Assembly (NCBI RefSeq): GCF_020164535.1
Contig: NZ_JAIQZC010000001.1
Span: 992,001-1,056,000 of the forward strand
Direction: 5' to 3'
Length of the DNA stretch: 64,000 nucleotides
From: Psychroflexus montanilacus
GTDB lineage: Bacteria; Bacteroidota; Bacteroidia; Flavobacteriales; Flavobacteriaceae
The translations under genes were made by a program, and so were the position numbers. Below the pieces are notes generated by a model, which saw only the letters and a list, made by a program, of their open reading frames with translations, did no database searches and was not told the DNA's origin. Every line of letters begins with the position of its first letter. Within the stretch, counting starts at the first letter, position 1. Below, in pieces: positions 36,328 through 44,461 of the stretch.

Positions 36328-37668
36328 TCATTTTTTATCTTCCTCCAAGTAATCCGCAATCCTCCTCAAGAAACTTCCCGCCAGATAACCATCCACAATC
36401 CTGTGATCAAAGGATAGGGACAAATACATCATCTGTCTGATCTCGATCTTATCGCCATCTTCATACTCTATAACTTCTGCTCTCTTTTTAATAATCCCTG
36501 TTGCTAAAATCGCAGCCTCGGGCTGATTGATAATCGGTGTTCCCATCAAGCTTCCAAAAGTCCCTACATTGGAAATCGTGAAGGTGCTGCCTTTAGTATC
36601 ATCGCTAGTCAGTTTGTTATCCCTGGCTTTTACTACCAAAGCATTGACGTCTTTTGCTAAAGTCTTTAAGTCTTTTTGATCCGCCTGTCGCACTACTGGA
36701 ACAATTAAATTTCCACTGGGTAAAGCCGTTGCCATTCCGATATGGATGTCTTCTTTGACGATGATGTTAGTTCCGTCTAAGGAGGAATTAATCATGGGGT
36801 AATCCAGAATCGCTTTGGTTACAGCCTGAATAAAAAGCGGCGTGAACGTTAACTTCTCGCCAGTTTCTTCCTGGAATTTAGCTTTGTTCTCGTTTCGCCA
36901 TTTTACCAGCTTGGTCATGTCTGCTTCCACATAAGCGGTAACGTGAGGAGAGGTATGTTTTGAAAACACCATGTGATCGGCAATCATCTGTCGCATCCTG
37001 TCCATCTCCACAATTTTGCCTTTTCCTTTGTCAAATGTCAAGTCAGGCACCTGAAATCCAGCTGACTTCCCTACCTGTTCAGGCTGAGCAAATTGAGCTG
37101 GTCTGCCGTCTTCTATGTATTTAAAAATATCAGATTTTTTTAACCTGTCATTTTCACCGGTGGCAGGGATTCTTGCTAACTCCTCATAACTAATGTGGTA
37201 CTCTTTAGCTATATTTTCGACCAAAGGAGAATAGAATTGATTTCCCCTGGCACTAGGCTTCCATTCCACATTCGAAGTTTCTTTTGATGCTTTTTTCGCT
37301 TTTGGCTTCTCTTTTTTTGATGATGGCTTTTCTTGAGCCACTTCTGCTTCTCGATCTTGAGCCGATTTCTCCTTTTCACCTGAACCTGATTCTGCATCAT
37401 CTAATGCCTGAATAACCGCAATCACTTCCCCAATTTTGACAACCTCATTGGCTTCGTATTTAATTTCTAGTAAACGACCAGAAAATGGCGCTGGCACTTC
37501 ATTATCTACTTTATCGGTACCTACTTCAACTAGAATATCTCCCTCTTGAAAACTATCTCCCTCGCCTACTATCCAATTGAGGATGGTACCTTCAGTAATG
37601 CTTTCTCCCATTTTGGGAAGCTTAAATTCTTCTTTAGTTGAGGTATTAAGTTTATTTGGATTACTCAT
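36328..37668 (-). CDS. 2-oxoacid dehydrogenase E2, paa-cluster copy
   Basis: A 446-residue dihydrolipoyl acyltransferase with a lipoyl domain (K53 in EVGTDKVDNEVP), a Lys/Glu-rich linker, a subunit-binding domain (FYSPLVENIAKEYHISYEEL) and a catalytic domain ending in SFDHRIVDG, with H422 and the canonical D426. It pairs with the fused E1 downstream; the two are separated only by four-helix-bundle cassette 1. The lipoamide dehydrogenase (E3) is not in the window. Confidence 0.9.
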   Translation of the reverse strand: MSNPNKLNTSTKEEFKLPKMGESITEGTILNWIVGEGDSFQEGDILVEVGTDKVDNEVPAPFSGRLLEIKYEANEVVKIGEVIAVIQALDDAESGSGEKEKSAQDREAEVAQEKPSSKKEKPKAKKASKETSNVEWKPSARGNQFYSPLVENIAKEYHISYEELARIPATGENDRLKKSDIFKYIEDGRPAQFAQPEQVGKSAGFQVPDLTFDKGKGKIVEMDRMRQMIADHMVFSKHTSPHVTAYVEADMTKLVKWRNENKAKFQEETGEKLTFTPLFIQAVTKAILDYPMINSSLDGTNIIVKEDIHIGMATALPSGNLIVPVVRQADQKDLKTLAKDVNALVVKARDNKLTSDDTKGSTFTISNVGTFGSLMGTPIINQPEAAILATGIIKKRAEVIEYEDGDKIEIRQMMYLSLSFDHRIVDGYLAGSFLRRIADYLEEDKK

Positions 37669-37682
37669 GTTTATTTAGTTTT

Positions 37683-37978
37683 CACGCAAAGCTCGCAAAG
37701 TTTGTAAGCAAAGCCAGCCAAGTTGTAGTTCTATTTATACATCTATCTTGATATCTCGCAAAGCCGCAAGGCACCAATTTTTAATTTATTTACATTACTA
37801 AATTCTCAGCTTATATTAATTTTTATCGTAGATGGAATAATTCGAATAGTCTGTTCTATTTTCCTTTCTCTATTTTCTTACTTCTTGCTTCCTCATAATT
37901 CAGAATTTTTCACGCCAAGTCGCTAAGACGCAAAGATTTTCTATTTTCTCACCTCTACTCACTACCGACTACTCACTA
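37683..37978 (+). repeat. Short tandem repeat arrays in the E2-paaY spacer
   Basis: The 300-bp spacer 37669-37968 holds no gene. It carries 9-bp units CACGCAAAG and CTCGCAAAG (37683-37700, with another CTCGCAAAG at 37755), three 8-bp units CGCCAAGT, CGCTAAGA, CGCAAAGA (37913-37936), and then six 7-bp units from TTTTCTA to CTCACTA (37937-37978). The last array covers the paaY stop codon; its CTA (TAG on the coding strand, 37969-37971) is in register with ACTA of the units. Confidence 0.85.
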
Positions 37979-38571
37979 TCATTCTTAAACTCTTTTAATG
38001 TCTTATAAAAATTTTCCTGTTTGGGTCTGTTTTTAGGAATCGTTCTCAATGGCTCAACTGCTTCCAGGCTTTCATGACAATCTGTAGGCAATTGTTGATA
38101 TAAACGCGTTCCAGCAGTTTTCCAAGCAATCATTTCATCTGAGACTTCTTTGATGATTTTAGCTGGATTTCCAACCACCAAGCTGCGTCTTGGAATTTTA
38201 GTCTCCGCTTTCACAAATGCCAAGGCACCAACGATAGATTCAGCGCCAATTTCAGCATCATCCATGATAACAGCATTCATGCCTATCAAACAATTTTCAC
38301 CAAGATTTGCTCCATGAATGATAGCCCCGTGCCCCACGTGCGCTCCTTTTTTCAAAGTAATGCTCTTACCTGGAAACATGTGTACAGTACAGTTTTCCTG
38401 TACATTCACTCCATCTTCCAATATGATTTCTCCCCAGTCCCCACGTATCGCCGCACCTGGTCCAATGTAACAATCTTTACCTATAATCACATTCCCAGTC
38501 ACAGCTGCCTGTGGATGTACGAAGCTGGATTCGTGTACAACTGGTATGTGGTTTTTAAATTTGTAGATCAT
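37969..38571 (-). CDS. paaY: Gamma-carbonic-anhydrase-like / PaaY protein
   Basis: A 200-residue left-handed beta-helix protein with hexapeptide repeats (VTGNVIIGKDCYIGPGA). Metal ligands occur as in gamma-class carbonic anhydrases (HMFPGK and HVGHGAIIHGA). PaaY in characterised paa clusters acts as a thioesterase that relieves dead-end CoA adducts. The last codons (NDSE) are encoded by a short tandem repeat array. Confidence 0.88.
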   Translation of the reverse strand: MIYKFKNHIPVVHESSFVHPQAAVTGNVIIGKDCYIGPGAAIRGDWGEIILEDGVNVQENCTVHMFPGKSITLKKGAHVGHGAIIHGANLGENCLIGMNAVIMDDAEIGAESIVGALAFVKAETKIPRRSLVVGNPAKIIKEVSDEMIAWKTAGTRLYQQLPTDCHESLEAVEPLRTIPKNRPKQENFYKTLKEFKNDSE

Positions 38572-38583
38572 AAAGAACAGTTT

Positions 38584-39016
38584 GATAGTGGTGAGTGGTG
38601 AGTTGCTTTTGTATCTAAACTATGGTTTATTTTTAAGATGTTTAATCAAAGCTGAGATCATTTTAGATATTTCAGTGATTTGCTTTCTGTTTTGCTCATC
38701 AACTTCAAAAGTGATATAACTTCTAAGTCTGGCTTTAGTTGATGCTGCAACACATTCATGACAACTATCCCAAGCCATTTTTAAATACCTCACGAAATTT
38801 GCATCAGTACTAGCTGAACCTTCTGCAATATTTAATGCGATAGAGTCAGCTGCTCGAATAAATTGTGAACCTAATTTGTATGTTTCATGACTTGGGAAAT
38901 TTTCTATTTGACGATTAACCTGTTCACCAAATTCTATTGCTTTTTGATAAACTTTTAAATCTTCAAATTTAAAATAATAATCACTTTTCATATCACTCAC
39001 CTCTCAAGACTCATCT
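38584..39016. repeat. Inverted flanks of four-helix-bundle cassette 2
   Basis: Left array 38584-38604 (GATAGTG, GTGAGTG, GTGAGTT) and right array 38992-39016 (TATCACT, CACCTCT, CAAGACT, CATCTCT) lie on either side of the gene. The right array reversed contains GAGAGGTGAGTG, similar to the left GAGTGGTGAGTT; the match is about 11 of 15, weaker than for cassettes 1 and 4. Confidence 0.65.
38620..38991 (-). CDS. Four-helix-bundle protein 2 (23S rRNA IVP type)
   Basis: About 123 residues. I choose the ATG at 38991 (MKSDYYFKFEDL), aligning with copy 3, over an upstream GTG at 39000. Family signatures are FKFEDLKVYQKAIEFG, QFIRAADSIALNIAEGS and YLKMAWDSCHECV. It is closely related to copy 3 (44976-45353) and clearly distinct from copies 1 and 4. 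It lies between the enoyl-CoA hydratase and paaY. Confidence 0.92.
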   Translation of the reverse strand: MKSDYYFKFEDLKVYQKAIEFGEQVNRQIENFPSHETYKLGSQFIRAADSIALNIAEGSASTDANFVRYLKMAWDSCHECVAASTKARLRSYITFEVDEQNRKQITEISKMISALIKHLKNKP

Positions 39017-39769
39017 CTATTTAAACCTCTTCAACTTCTCTTTCGTAAACGAACTCAAGACCAGCTTACCACTAATTTTTGCGCGTTCTTTCAAAAGTTC
39101 ATCCCAATCTTCAGTGCCTCGCCAAAACATTTGTTTCATATGCTTTACCGCTTCAGGATTGTATTCACATAAATTTTTGGCAAATTCAGAAATGGCAATA
39201 TCCAGTTCTTCAGTAGTTTCATAAACTTGTGCAAAAAGGCCTTTATTTTTTGCCCATTCTGCTGAATAGAAAGTATTAGCATCTATGGCAATTTGAGACA
39301 TCCCGCTCACGCCAAGTTTACGCTCTACAGCAGGCCCAACGACGAAGGGGCCGATACCGATATTCAGTTCGCTAAGCTTAATAGCTGCATACTGGGTGGC
39401 CATGCAATAATCCATCGCAGAAGCCAGACCCACTCCACCTCCAACGGTTTTGCCCTGAACGCGACCAATGATAAATTTTGGACATTTTCGCATGGCGTTG
39501 ATCACGTTGGCAAATCCACTGAAGAACTGCTCGCCAGTCTGTTCATCATTGATCGATATCAATTCTTTGAAACTGGCTCCAGCACAAAAGGTACGGTCCC
39601 CGCCTGACTTTAAAATGATCACCAAAACTTCATCGTCTTGACCAACTTCGGTAATGGTATCCGCTAACTTTGCTAAAATGTCGCTAGGCAATGAATTGTG
39701 CGCTGGATGGAAAAATTCAATCGTCGCAATTTTATCCTTTATGTCTTTCTTTACGTAGGCTTTAGTCAT
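39017..39769 (-). CDS. Enoyl-CoA hydratase/isomerase family protein (PaaF-like)
   Basis: A 250-residue crotonase-fold protein. The oxyanion-hole segments TFCAGASFKEL and GKTVGGGVGLASAMD are clear, and SELNIGIGPFVV holds a catalytic-type Glu. In this cluster it is the best candidate for the 2,3-dehydroadipyl-CoA hydratase step. A PaaR-like palindrome lies 40 bp upstream, suggesting that a second regulated promoter starts here. Confidence 0.82.
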   Translation of the reverse strand: MTKAYVKKDIKDKIATIEFFHPAHNSLPSDILAKLADTITEVGQDDEVLVIILKSGGDRTFCAGASFKELISINDEQTGEQFFSGFANVINAMRKCPKFIIGRVQGKTVGGGVGLASAMDYCMATQYAAIKLSELNIGIGPFVVGPAVERKLGVSGMSQIAIDANTFYSAEWAKNKGLFAQVYETTEELDIAISEFAKNLCEYNPEAVKHMKQMFWRGTEDWDELLKERAKISGKLVLSSFTKEKLKRFK

Positions 39770-39808
39770 AATTTAGTGTATTTCTCAATCGTTTTCGAAT
39801 ATTCTTCA

Positions 39809-39828
39809 AAACTAATGATTGTTAGTTT
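39809..39828. promoter_or_regulatory. Palindromic operator 2 (PaaR-like)
   Basis: The 20-bp sequence AAACTAATGATTGTTAGTTT differs at one position from the one before paaE (52152-52171). It lies 40 bp upstream of the hydratase start, between paaZ and the distal half of the cluster. Confidence 0.75.
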
Positions 39829-39860
39829 GATTTACAATTGGATTAACTTCAGTTTTAAGA

Positions 39861-42371
39861 CTATATCAACCCAAACTGCTCAAAGTGATGGTTAAAATGC
39901 TTTCTATTCAACAGCTTCCATTCAAAAGCAGTTAAGTCTCCAAAAACTGCGTTTTTCATCACAGCTTCAGGATGTTCTCTAAAGAAATCTTCAAAAGCTT
40001 CATAGGCTTCTAGTAAGGCTTTTTTGGCTTCTTCTAGGTTCTCATGTTTCAAATCCTCCAACCCCTCTTTTTTCATCAAAGGCATTTTATAGCCACGGGG
40101 CATTTTCTCATAATTATACAACGTCTCCTGTACTTTTTCAAGGTGCTCTCCTGGAGTGGCGATTTCAAAATTAGAAATCTCACCAGTCGCAATGTGAAGC
40201 GTCATTTCTAAATGTTCCACCATATGCTGAGGTGTCATCATTCCCCATTTGGCTTGATGTTCTTCTGAAAGTGTTTTCAGTTTATTTTCAACAAACTCTT
40301 TATCCACTTCATGAAAGGTGTCTTGTTTTTTCTGAACCATCGTTAAAATAGTAGCGATAGCGACTAATTTATCCTCTTCTTCCACCGCTTCCACATCAAA
40401 GACTTCCACGTACCATTTGACGATTCCGCCTGGCAGTTCTTTTCCTTTTTGGTCACGATCTACTTTCTCCTTGCAAGTCAATCTTACATTAATCGTATCG
40501 TTATGATAAAGAGGTCTTAAAAATCGGATTTCTTCTAATCCATAATTGGCCGCGACAGGTCCTTTATTGGGATACACAAATAATCCGGCTGCTGCCGAAA
40601 TAATAAAATAGCCGTGAGCGGTTCGTTTTTCAAAAATACTGCCTTCCAAAGAAGTGATATCGGTATGAGCATAAAAGTGATCCCAGGTCAAATTTCCAAA
40701 ATTGATGATATCGGTGTCGGTTAAGGTTCGGTTATGGGTTTTTAGCGACATCCCTGGCTGAATGTCTTCCCAATGGTAAGCAAACGGATGCTTTTCGGAG
40801 TCTTTATAGTTAGCTTTAGGCTGATAAATACCCGTAATTTCAGTTAAAGTCGTTGGACTTCCCTGAATCGCACAACGTTGCATAAAGTGTTTGATGCCGC
40901 GTTTTCCTCCCATTTCCTCTCCACCGCCTGCTCTTCCTGGACCGCCGTGAACCAGATTTGGCAACGGAGCTCCGTGCCCTGTACTTTGCTTAGCCGATTC
41001 GCGGTTAATAGACATAATTCGACCATGATGAGACGCAGCTTTGATGGTATACTCTCTTGCAGTATTATCATCATTAGTAAAAATAGAGCTCACCAAAGAC
41101 CCTTTCCCTTTTTTCGAAAGCTGAATCGCTTCTTCTAAGGATTTATAAGGCATCAAAGTGCTTACAGGACCAAAAGCTTCGGTAACGTGAGCCGCTTCAT
41201 TTTTGAACGGATGGTCTTCACGCATCAAAATCGGTTTGATAAATGCGCCTTTTTCAAATTCAGCATTAAGGGTTTCTGCAGCATCAAAGTCGCCGTAAAC
41301 AATCTCAGCAGTTTTGGAAATTTCACTTACTGCTTTTTTAACCGCTTCCACTTGTTGCTTGTCGATAAGGCTTCCCATTCGGACTTCCTTAAGTCTTGGA
41401 TCGCCCAAGGTGACCTTATCCAAGGCTTTTCCTAAAGCAATCTGCACATCTTCAATCAGTGATTCCGGTACTATAGCCCGACGTATTGCGGTACACTTCT
41501 GACCGCATTTTACGGTCATTTCATTGCGTACTTCCCGAATAAACAAATCGAATTCAGGAGTACCTGGAACAGCATCTTCTCCTAATATACAGGCATTTAA
41601 AGAGTCTGCTTCCATGGTAAAAGGAACGGATTCATCTAGTAATCGCGGATGATTCTTCAACATTCGACCTGTTGAAGCAGAACCTGTAAAAGTCACAATG
41701 TCTTGAGAAGTCACACTCTCTAAAATCGTTTTCTCGGTTCCTGAAATCAGTTGCAAGGCCCCTTCAGGCAATATCCCTGAAGCGATGATTTCTTTCACCA
41801 CTGCCTCCGTTAAATAAGCGGATTGTGGAGCAGGTAAAACCACTGCCGGCACGCCTGCCATCCAATTCACAGCACATTTTTCCAACATGCCCCACACCGG
41901 AAAATTAAACGCATTGATATGCACCGCCACGCCTTCTTTAGGCACTAAAATATGATGCGCCATAAAGCGACCACCACGAGACAAATCGATGGGATCGCCT
42001 TCCACATCAAAGGGCTGATTGGGAAATAACTTTCTTAAGGAAGCATTGGCGAACAAATTCCCAAAACCACCATCAATATCAAACCAGGAATCCATTTTGG
42101 TCGCTCCCGTTCGGTAGCTCAATTCGTAAAAGGCTCTTTTTTTCTTCTGAAGATAAAACGCCAAGGATTTCAGCATATTTCCACGTTCCTGGAAAGTCAT
42201 TTTACGAAGCCTATCCCCCTTTTCACGACCATAGTCCAAAATTTCTGGAACATCGAAGCCTTCAACGTTTATGGAAGTAAACTGTTCCCCAGTAATGGAA
42301 TCGTAAATCGGTTGACCTTCGCCTTTACCTTGTGTCCATTGGCCTTGAATATAACTTTGTGTGGTTTGCAT
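39861..42371 (-). CDS. paaZ: Bifunctional PaaZ with an extra C-terminal domain
   Basis: PaaZ opens the oxepin-CoA ring (MaoC-like hydratase) and oxidises the resulting aldehyde (NADP aldehyde dehydrogenase). Residues 1 to ~520 are the dehydrogenase (FTGSASTGRML, KCGQKCTAIRRA, EAFGPVSTLMPY). Residues ~530-680 are the MaoC-type hydratase (NFGNLTWDHFYAHTD). The remaining ~150 residues, absent from the 681-residue E. coli protein, contain MTPQHMVEHLEMTL and HFNHHFEQFGL and resemble a DUF1569/DinB-like metal-binding bundle. The toxin gene ends 2 bp upstream. Confidence 0.93.
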   Translation of the reverse strand: MQTTQSYIQGQWTQGKGEGQPIYDSITGEQFTSINVEGFDVPEILDYGREKGDRLRKMTFQERGNMLKSLAFYLQKKKRAFYELSYRTGATKMDSWFDIDGGFGNLFANASLRKLFPNQPFDVEGDPIDLSRGGRFMAHHILVPKEGVAVHINAFNFPVWGMLEKCAVNWMAGVPAVVLPAPQSAYLTEAVVKEIIASGILPEGALQLISGTEKTILESVTSQDIVTFTGSASTGRMLKNHPRLLDESVPFTMEADSLNACILGEDAVPGTPEFDLFIREVRNEMTVKCGQKCTAIRRAIVPESLIEDVQIALGKALDKVTLGDPRLKEVRMGSLIDKQQVEAVKKAVSEISKTAEIVYGDFDAAETLNAEFEKGAFIKPILMREDHPFKNEAAHVTEAFGPVSTLMPYKSLEEAIQLSKKGKGSLVSSIFTNDDNTAREYTIKAASHHGRIMSINRESAKQSTGHGAPLPNLVHGGPGRAGGGEEMGGKRGIKHFMQRCAIQGSPTTLTEITGIYQPKANYKDSEKHPFAYHWEDIQPGMSLKTHNRTLTDTDIINFGNLTWDHFYAHTDITSLEGSIFEKRTAHGYFIISAAAGLFVYPNKGPVAANYGLEEIRFLRPLYHNDTINVRLTCKEKVDRDQKGKELPGGIVKWYVEVFDVEAVEEEDKLVAIATILTMVQKKQDTFHEVDKEFVENKLKTLSEEHQAKWGMMTPQHMVEHLEMTLHIATGEISNFEIATPGEHLEKVQETLYNYEKMPRGYKMPLMKKEGLEDLKHENLEEAKKALLEAYEAFEDFFREHPEAVMKNAVFGDLTAFEWKLLNRKHFNHHFEQFGLI

Positions 42372-42373
42372 GT

Positions 42374-42718
42374 TTAGTATTTTAGAATTTTATTCAATGT
42401 TTCTGTAATGTTTTCTAGTTCTTTATTAGAAATTCTACCAATTTTTTTTCTGAATCTCAATTTAGATAAAGAACGGGCATGAAATACCATGATCTCAGAT
42501 TCTTTATCTAGACCATTAATATCATTGGGTGTCAAAATGGGATGCCCTTTATAATTTTTGATGGAAGAAGTAATAGGACATACTATAACAACATTGAAAA
42601 ATTCATTCATAGTATTACCGCTAATTACGACAGCAGGTCTATTTCCAGCTTGTTCACTCCCTACTATTGGATCAAAATATACCTTCCAAATTTCCTTTTG
42701 TCTAATCTTCATTTTCAT
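42374..42718 (-). CDS. PemK/MazF-family toxin
   Basis: A 114-residue protein with the MazF/PemK fold signatures: IWKVYFDPIVGSEQAGNRPAVVIS at the start, VIVCPITSS in the middle and a C-terminal helix. Members are usually mRNA endonucleases. An ATG at 42712 is an alternative start. The gene overlaps its presumed antitoxin by 17 bp and ends 2 bp before paaZ, so the pair is embedded in the catabolic transcript. Confidence 0.88.
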   Translation of the reverse strand: MKMKIRQKEIWKVYFDPIVGSEQAGNRPAVVISGNTMNEFFNVVIVCPITSSIKNYKGHPILTPNDINGLDKESEIMVFHARSLSKLRFRKKIGRISNKELENITETLNKILKY

Positions 42719-42950
42719 GATCTAACAGCATTTGAAAATAATCTGCCATACCTTCTTCTGCCATAGCCAACATATCTTTATCCTTGGCGGCTCTTTTAAA
42801 AGACTTTCTATAAGCTGCTTTATCTAATTCTTCTAAATATACTTCAACAGCCTTTTCTATGATTTTGTTTTTAGGCATCTTCAGATTTTCTGAAGCCTTT
42901 GCAAGCTCTGTTAAAAGTTTATCGGGTAATGTTGAGGTGTAAGTTGCCAT
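42702..42950 (-). CDS. Antitoxin-like ribbon-helix-helix protein
   Basis: An 82-residue protein starting with MATYTSTLPDKLLTELAKAS, a ribbon-helix-helix type DNA-binding start, then KNKIIEKAVEVYLEEL and an acidic C-terminus fit for toxin binding. Its position directly before and overlapping a PemK/MazF gene supports the antitoxin call. Confidence 0.82.
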   Translation of the reverse strand: MATYTSTLPDKLLTELAKASENLKMPKNKIIEKAVEVYLEELDKAAYRKSFKRAAKDKDMLAMAEEGMADYFQMLLDHENED

Positions 42951-43077
42951 CTTTAAAGGTTTTATTCAAATATAGTAATTATTTACAAATCATATTTACA
43001 AAATATAAATATGATAAAAATCATTTTATTCATCCCGAATCGCTCTATTCTCGGGATTTTGTTTTACTCAGCATATT

Positions 43078-43121
43078 AAACCCTTTCAATCACAGCAGCA
43101 TAACCCTGACCAACACCAACA
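43078..43121 (-). pseudogene. 3'-end remnant of a second thiolase gene
   Basis: On the minus strand this stretch reads VGVGQGYAAVIERV then TAA, matching the thiolase C-terminus VGVGQGYAAVIEKA. Positions 43081-43120 and 43171-43210 agree at 35 of 40 bases, exactly 90 bp apart. Differences inside the shared codons (GTT/GTA, CAG/CAA, GCT/GCC) are all synonymous. Between them is a CG-rich stretch with TGAGG/CCTCA. The rest of the second gene is missing. Confidence 0.8.
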
Positions 43122-43165
43122 TCACGTCCGCTTCGCTACTGAGGATTTCGCTCCCCTCAACACAT

Positions 43166-44368
43166 TTATGCTTTTTCAATCACAGCGGCATAACCTTGAC
43201 CAACACCTACACACATCGTAACTAAAGCATGTTTTTTATCAATCAATTGAAGCTGAAGTGCAGCGGTATGTGCTAATCGGGCTCCAGTAACTCCGAGTGG
43301 ATGACCAATCGCAATGGCACCGCCATTAGGATTAATTCGTGGATCGTCATCTTTTAATCCCCAGGCGCGAATACAGGCTAAAGACTGTGCTGCAAAAGCT
43401 TCATTCAATTCGATAATGTCCATGTCTTCCATTGTTAAGCCTGCTTTTGCCAAGGCTTTGTTGGACGCTTCCACAGGGCCAATACCCATAATTCTTGGCT
43501 CAACACCCACAACCGCTGAACTTAAAATTCTGGCCATTGGCTTCAGATTATATTTTTCAACGGCCTTTTGAGAAGCCACAATCGTAGCCGCTGCCCCGTC
43601 GTTTAAGCCCGACGAATTTCCCGCAGTGACGCTGCCGTCCTTTCTAAAGGCTGGTCGGAGTTTGCCTAAAATTTCCAGTTGGGTTTGTGGCTTGACAAAC
43701 TCATCATCTGCAAAAATCAAGTCCTCTTGTTTTCGTCTTGGAATAGTAACAGCGATAATTTCTTTGGCCAAACGGCCGCTTTCCTGAGCCTTCGTAGCTT
43801 TCATTTGGGAATTGAAAGCAAACGCATCCTGATCTTCACGAGAAATTTTATGAATATCGACCAGGTTTTCAGCGGTTACTCCCATACCGTCAGTGCCGTA
43901 CATTTCATGCATTTCGGGGTTCACAAACCGCCATCCAAAACTAGTATCGTACATTTTAGCATCGTTTCCATAAGCTGTCGATGGTTTTGCAATGGCGTAA
44001 GGCCCGCGAGTCATATGTTCCACACCGCCAGCAATAAACAATTCACCATCTCCCGCTTTTATCGCTCGATTGGCATGAATAATAGCCGAAAGTCCACTAC
44101 TGCATAATCTGTTGACGGTTTCTCCAGGCACCGAATGTGGCAAACCCGCCAATAACGAGCACATTCGGGCTACATTCCGGTTATCTTCTCCAGCCTGATT
44201 GGCACAGCCTAAAATGACATCATCAAAAGCTTCCTTGGGGATAGATGAATTTCTGCTCAAAATTTCTTTGATCACCAAAGCGCCCAAATCATCTGCTCTC
44301 ACTGGTGAAAGGGTGCCTTTATAGTTACCAATTGGGGTTCGTATCCCGTCTATAATGTATGCGTCCAT
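43166..44368 (-). CDS. paaJ: 3-oxoadipyl-CoA/3-oxo-5,6-dehydrosuberyl-CoA thiolase
   Basis: The 400-residue thiolase cleaves the last beta-oxidation intermediates of the paa route to acetyl-CoA and succinyl-CoA. Catalytic sites: cysteine in VNRLCSSGLSA, histidine in GGAIAIGHPLGVTGAR, and cysteine in VTMCVGVGQG. The N-terminus YIIDGIRTPIGNYKG is typical of PaaJ/PcaF. A remnant of a second thiolase end lies just downstream. Confidence 0.94.
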   Translation of the reverse strand: MDAYIIDGIRTPIGNYKGTLSPVRADDLGALVIKEILSRNSSIPKEAFDDVILGCANQAGEDNRNVARMCSLLAGLPHSVPGETVNRLCSSGLSAIIHANRAIKAGDGELFIAGGVEHMTRGPYAIAKPSTAYGNDAKMYDTSFGWRFVNPEMHEMYGTDGMGVTAENLVDIHKISREDQDAFAFNSQMKATKAQESGRLAKEIIAVTIPRRKQEDLIFADDEFVKPQTQLEILGKLRPAFRKDGSVTAGNSSGLNDGAAATIVASQKAVEKYNLKPMARILSSAVVGVEPRIMGIGPVEASNKALAKAGLTMEDMDIIELNEAFAAQSLACIRAWGLKDDDPRINPNGGAIAIGHPLGVTGARLAHTAALQLQLIDKKHALVTMCVGVGQGYAAVIEKA

Positions 44369-44395
44369 AGTTAATTTGTTTATTATCTGTTTTGG

Positions 44396-44437
44396 GCGTT
44401 AAGAGGCCTGTCTGCCGAACAGGCAGGTCCTTAACGC
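44396..44437. repeat. Hairpin repeat between paaI and paaJ
   Basis: Outer stem GCGTTAAG / CTTAACGC (8 bp) encloses a CCTGTCTGCC / GGCAGG inner stem. The CCTGTCTGCCG core is also present in gene-end repeat copy B. It lies in the 93-bp spacer. Confidence 0.7.
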
Positions 44438-44461
44438 AAATCCGTTTTCAATTTAATGTTT

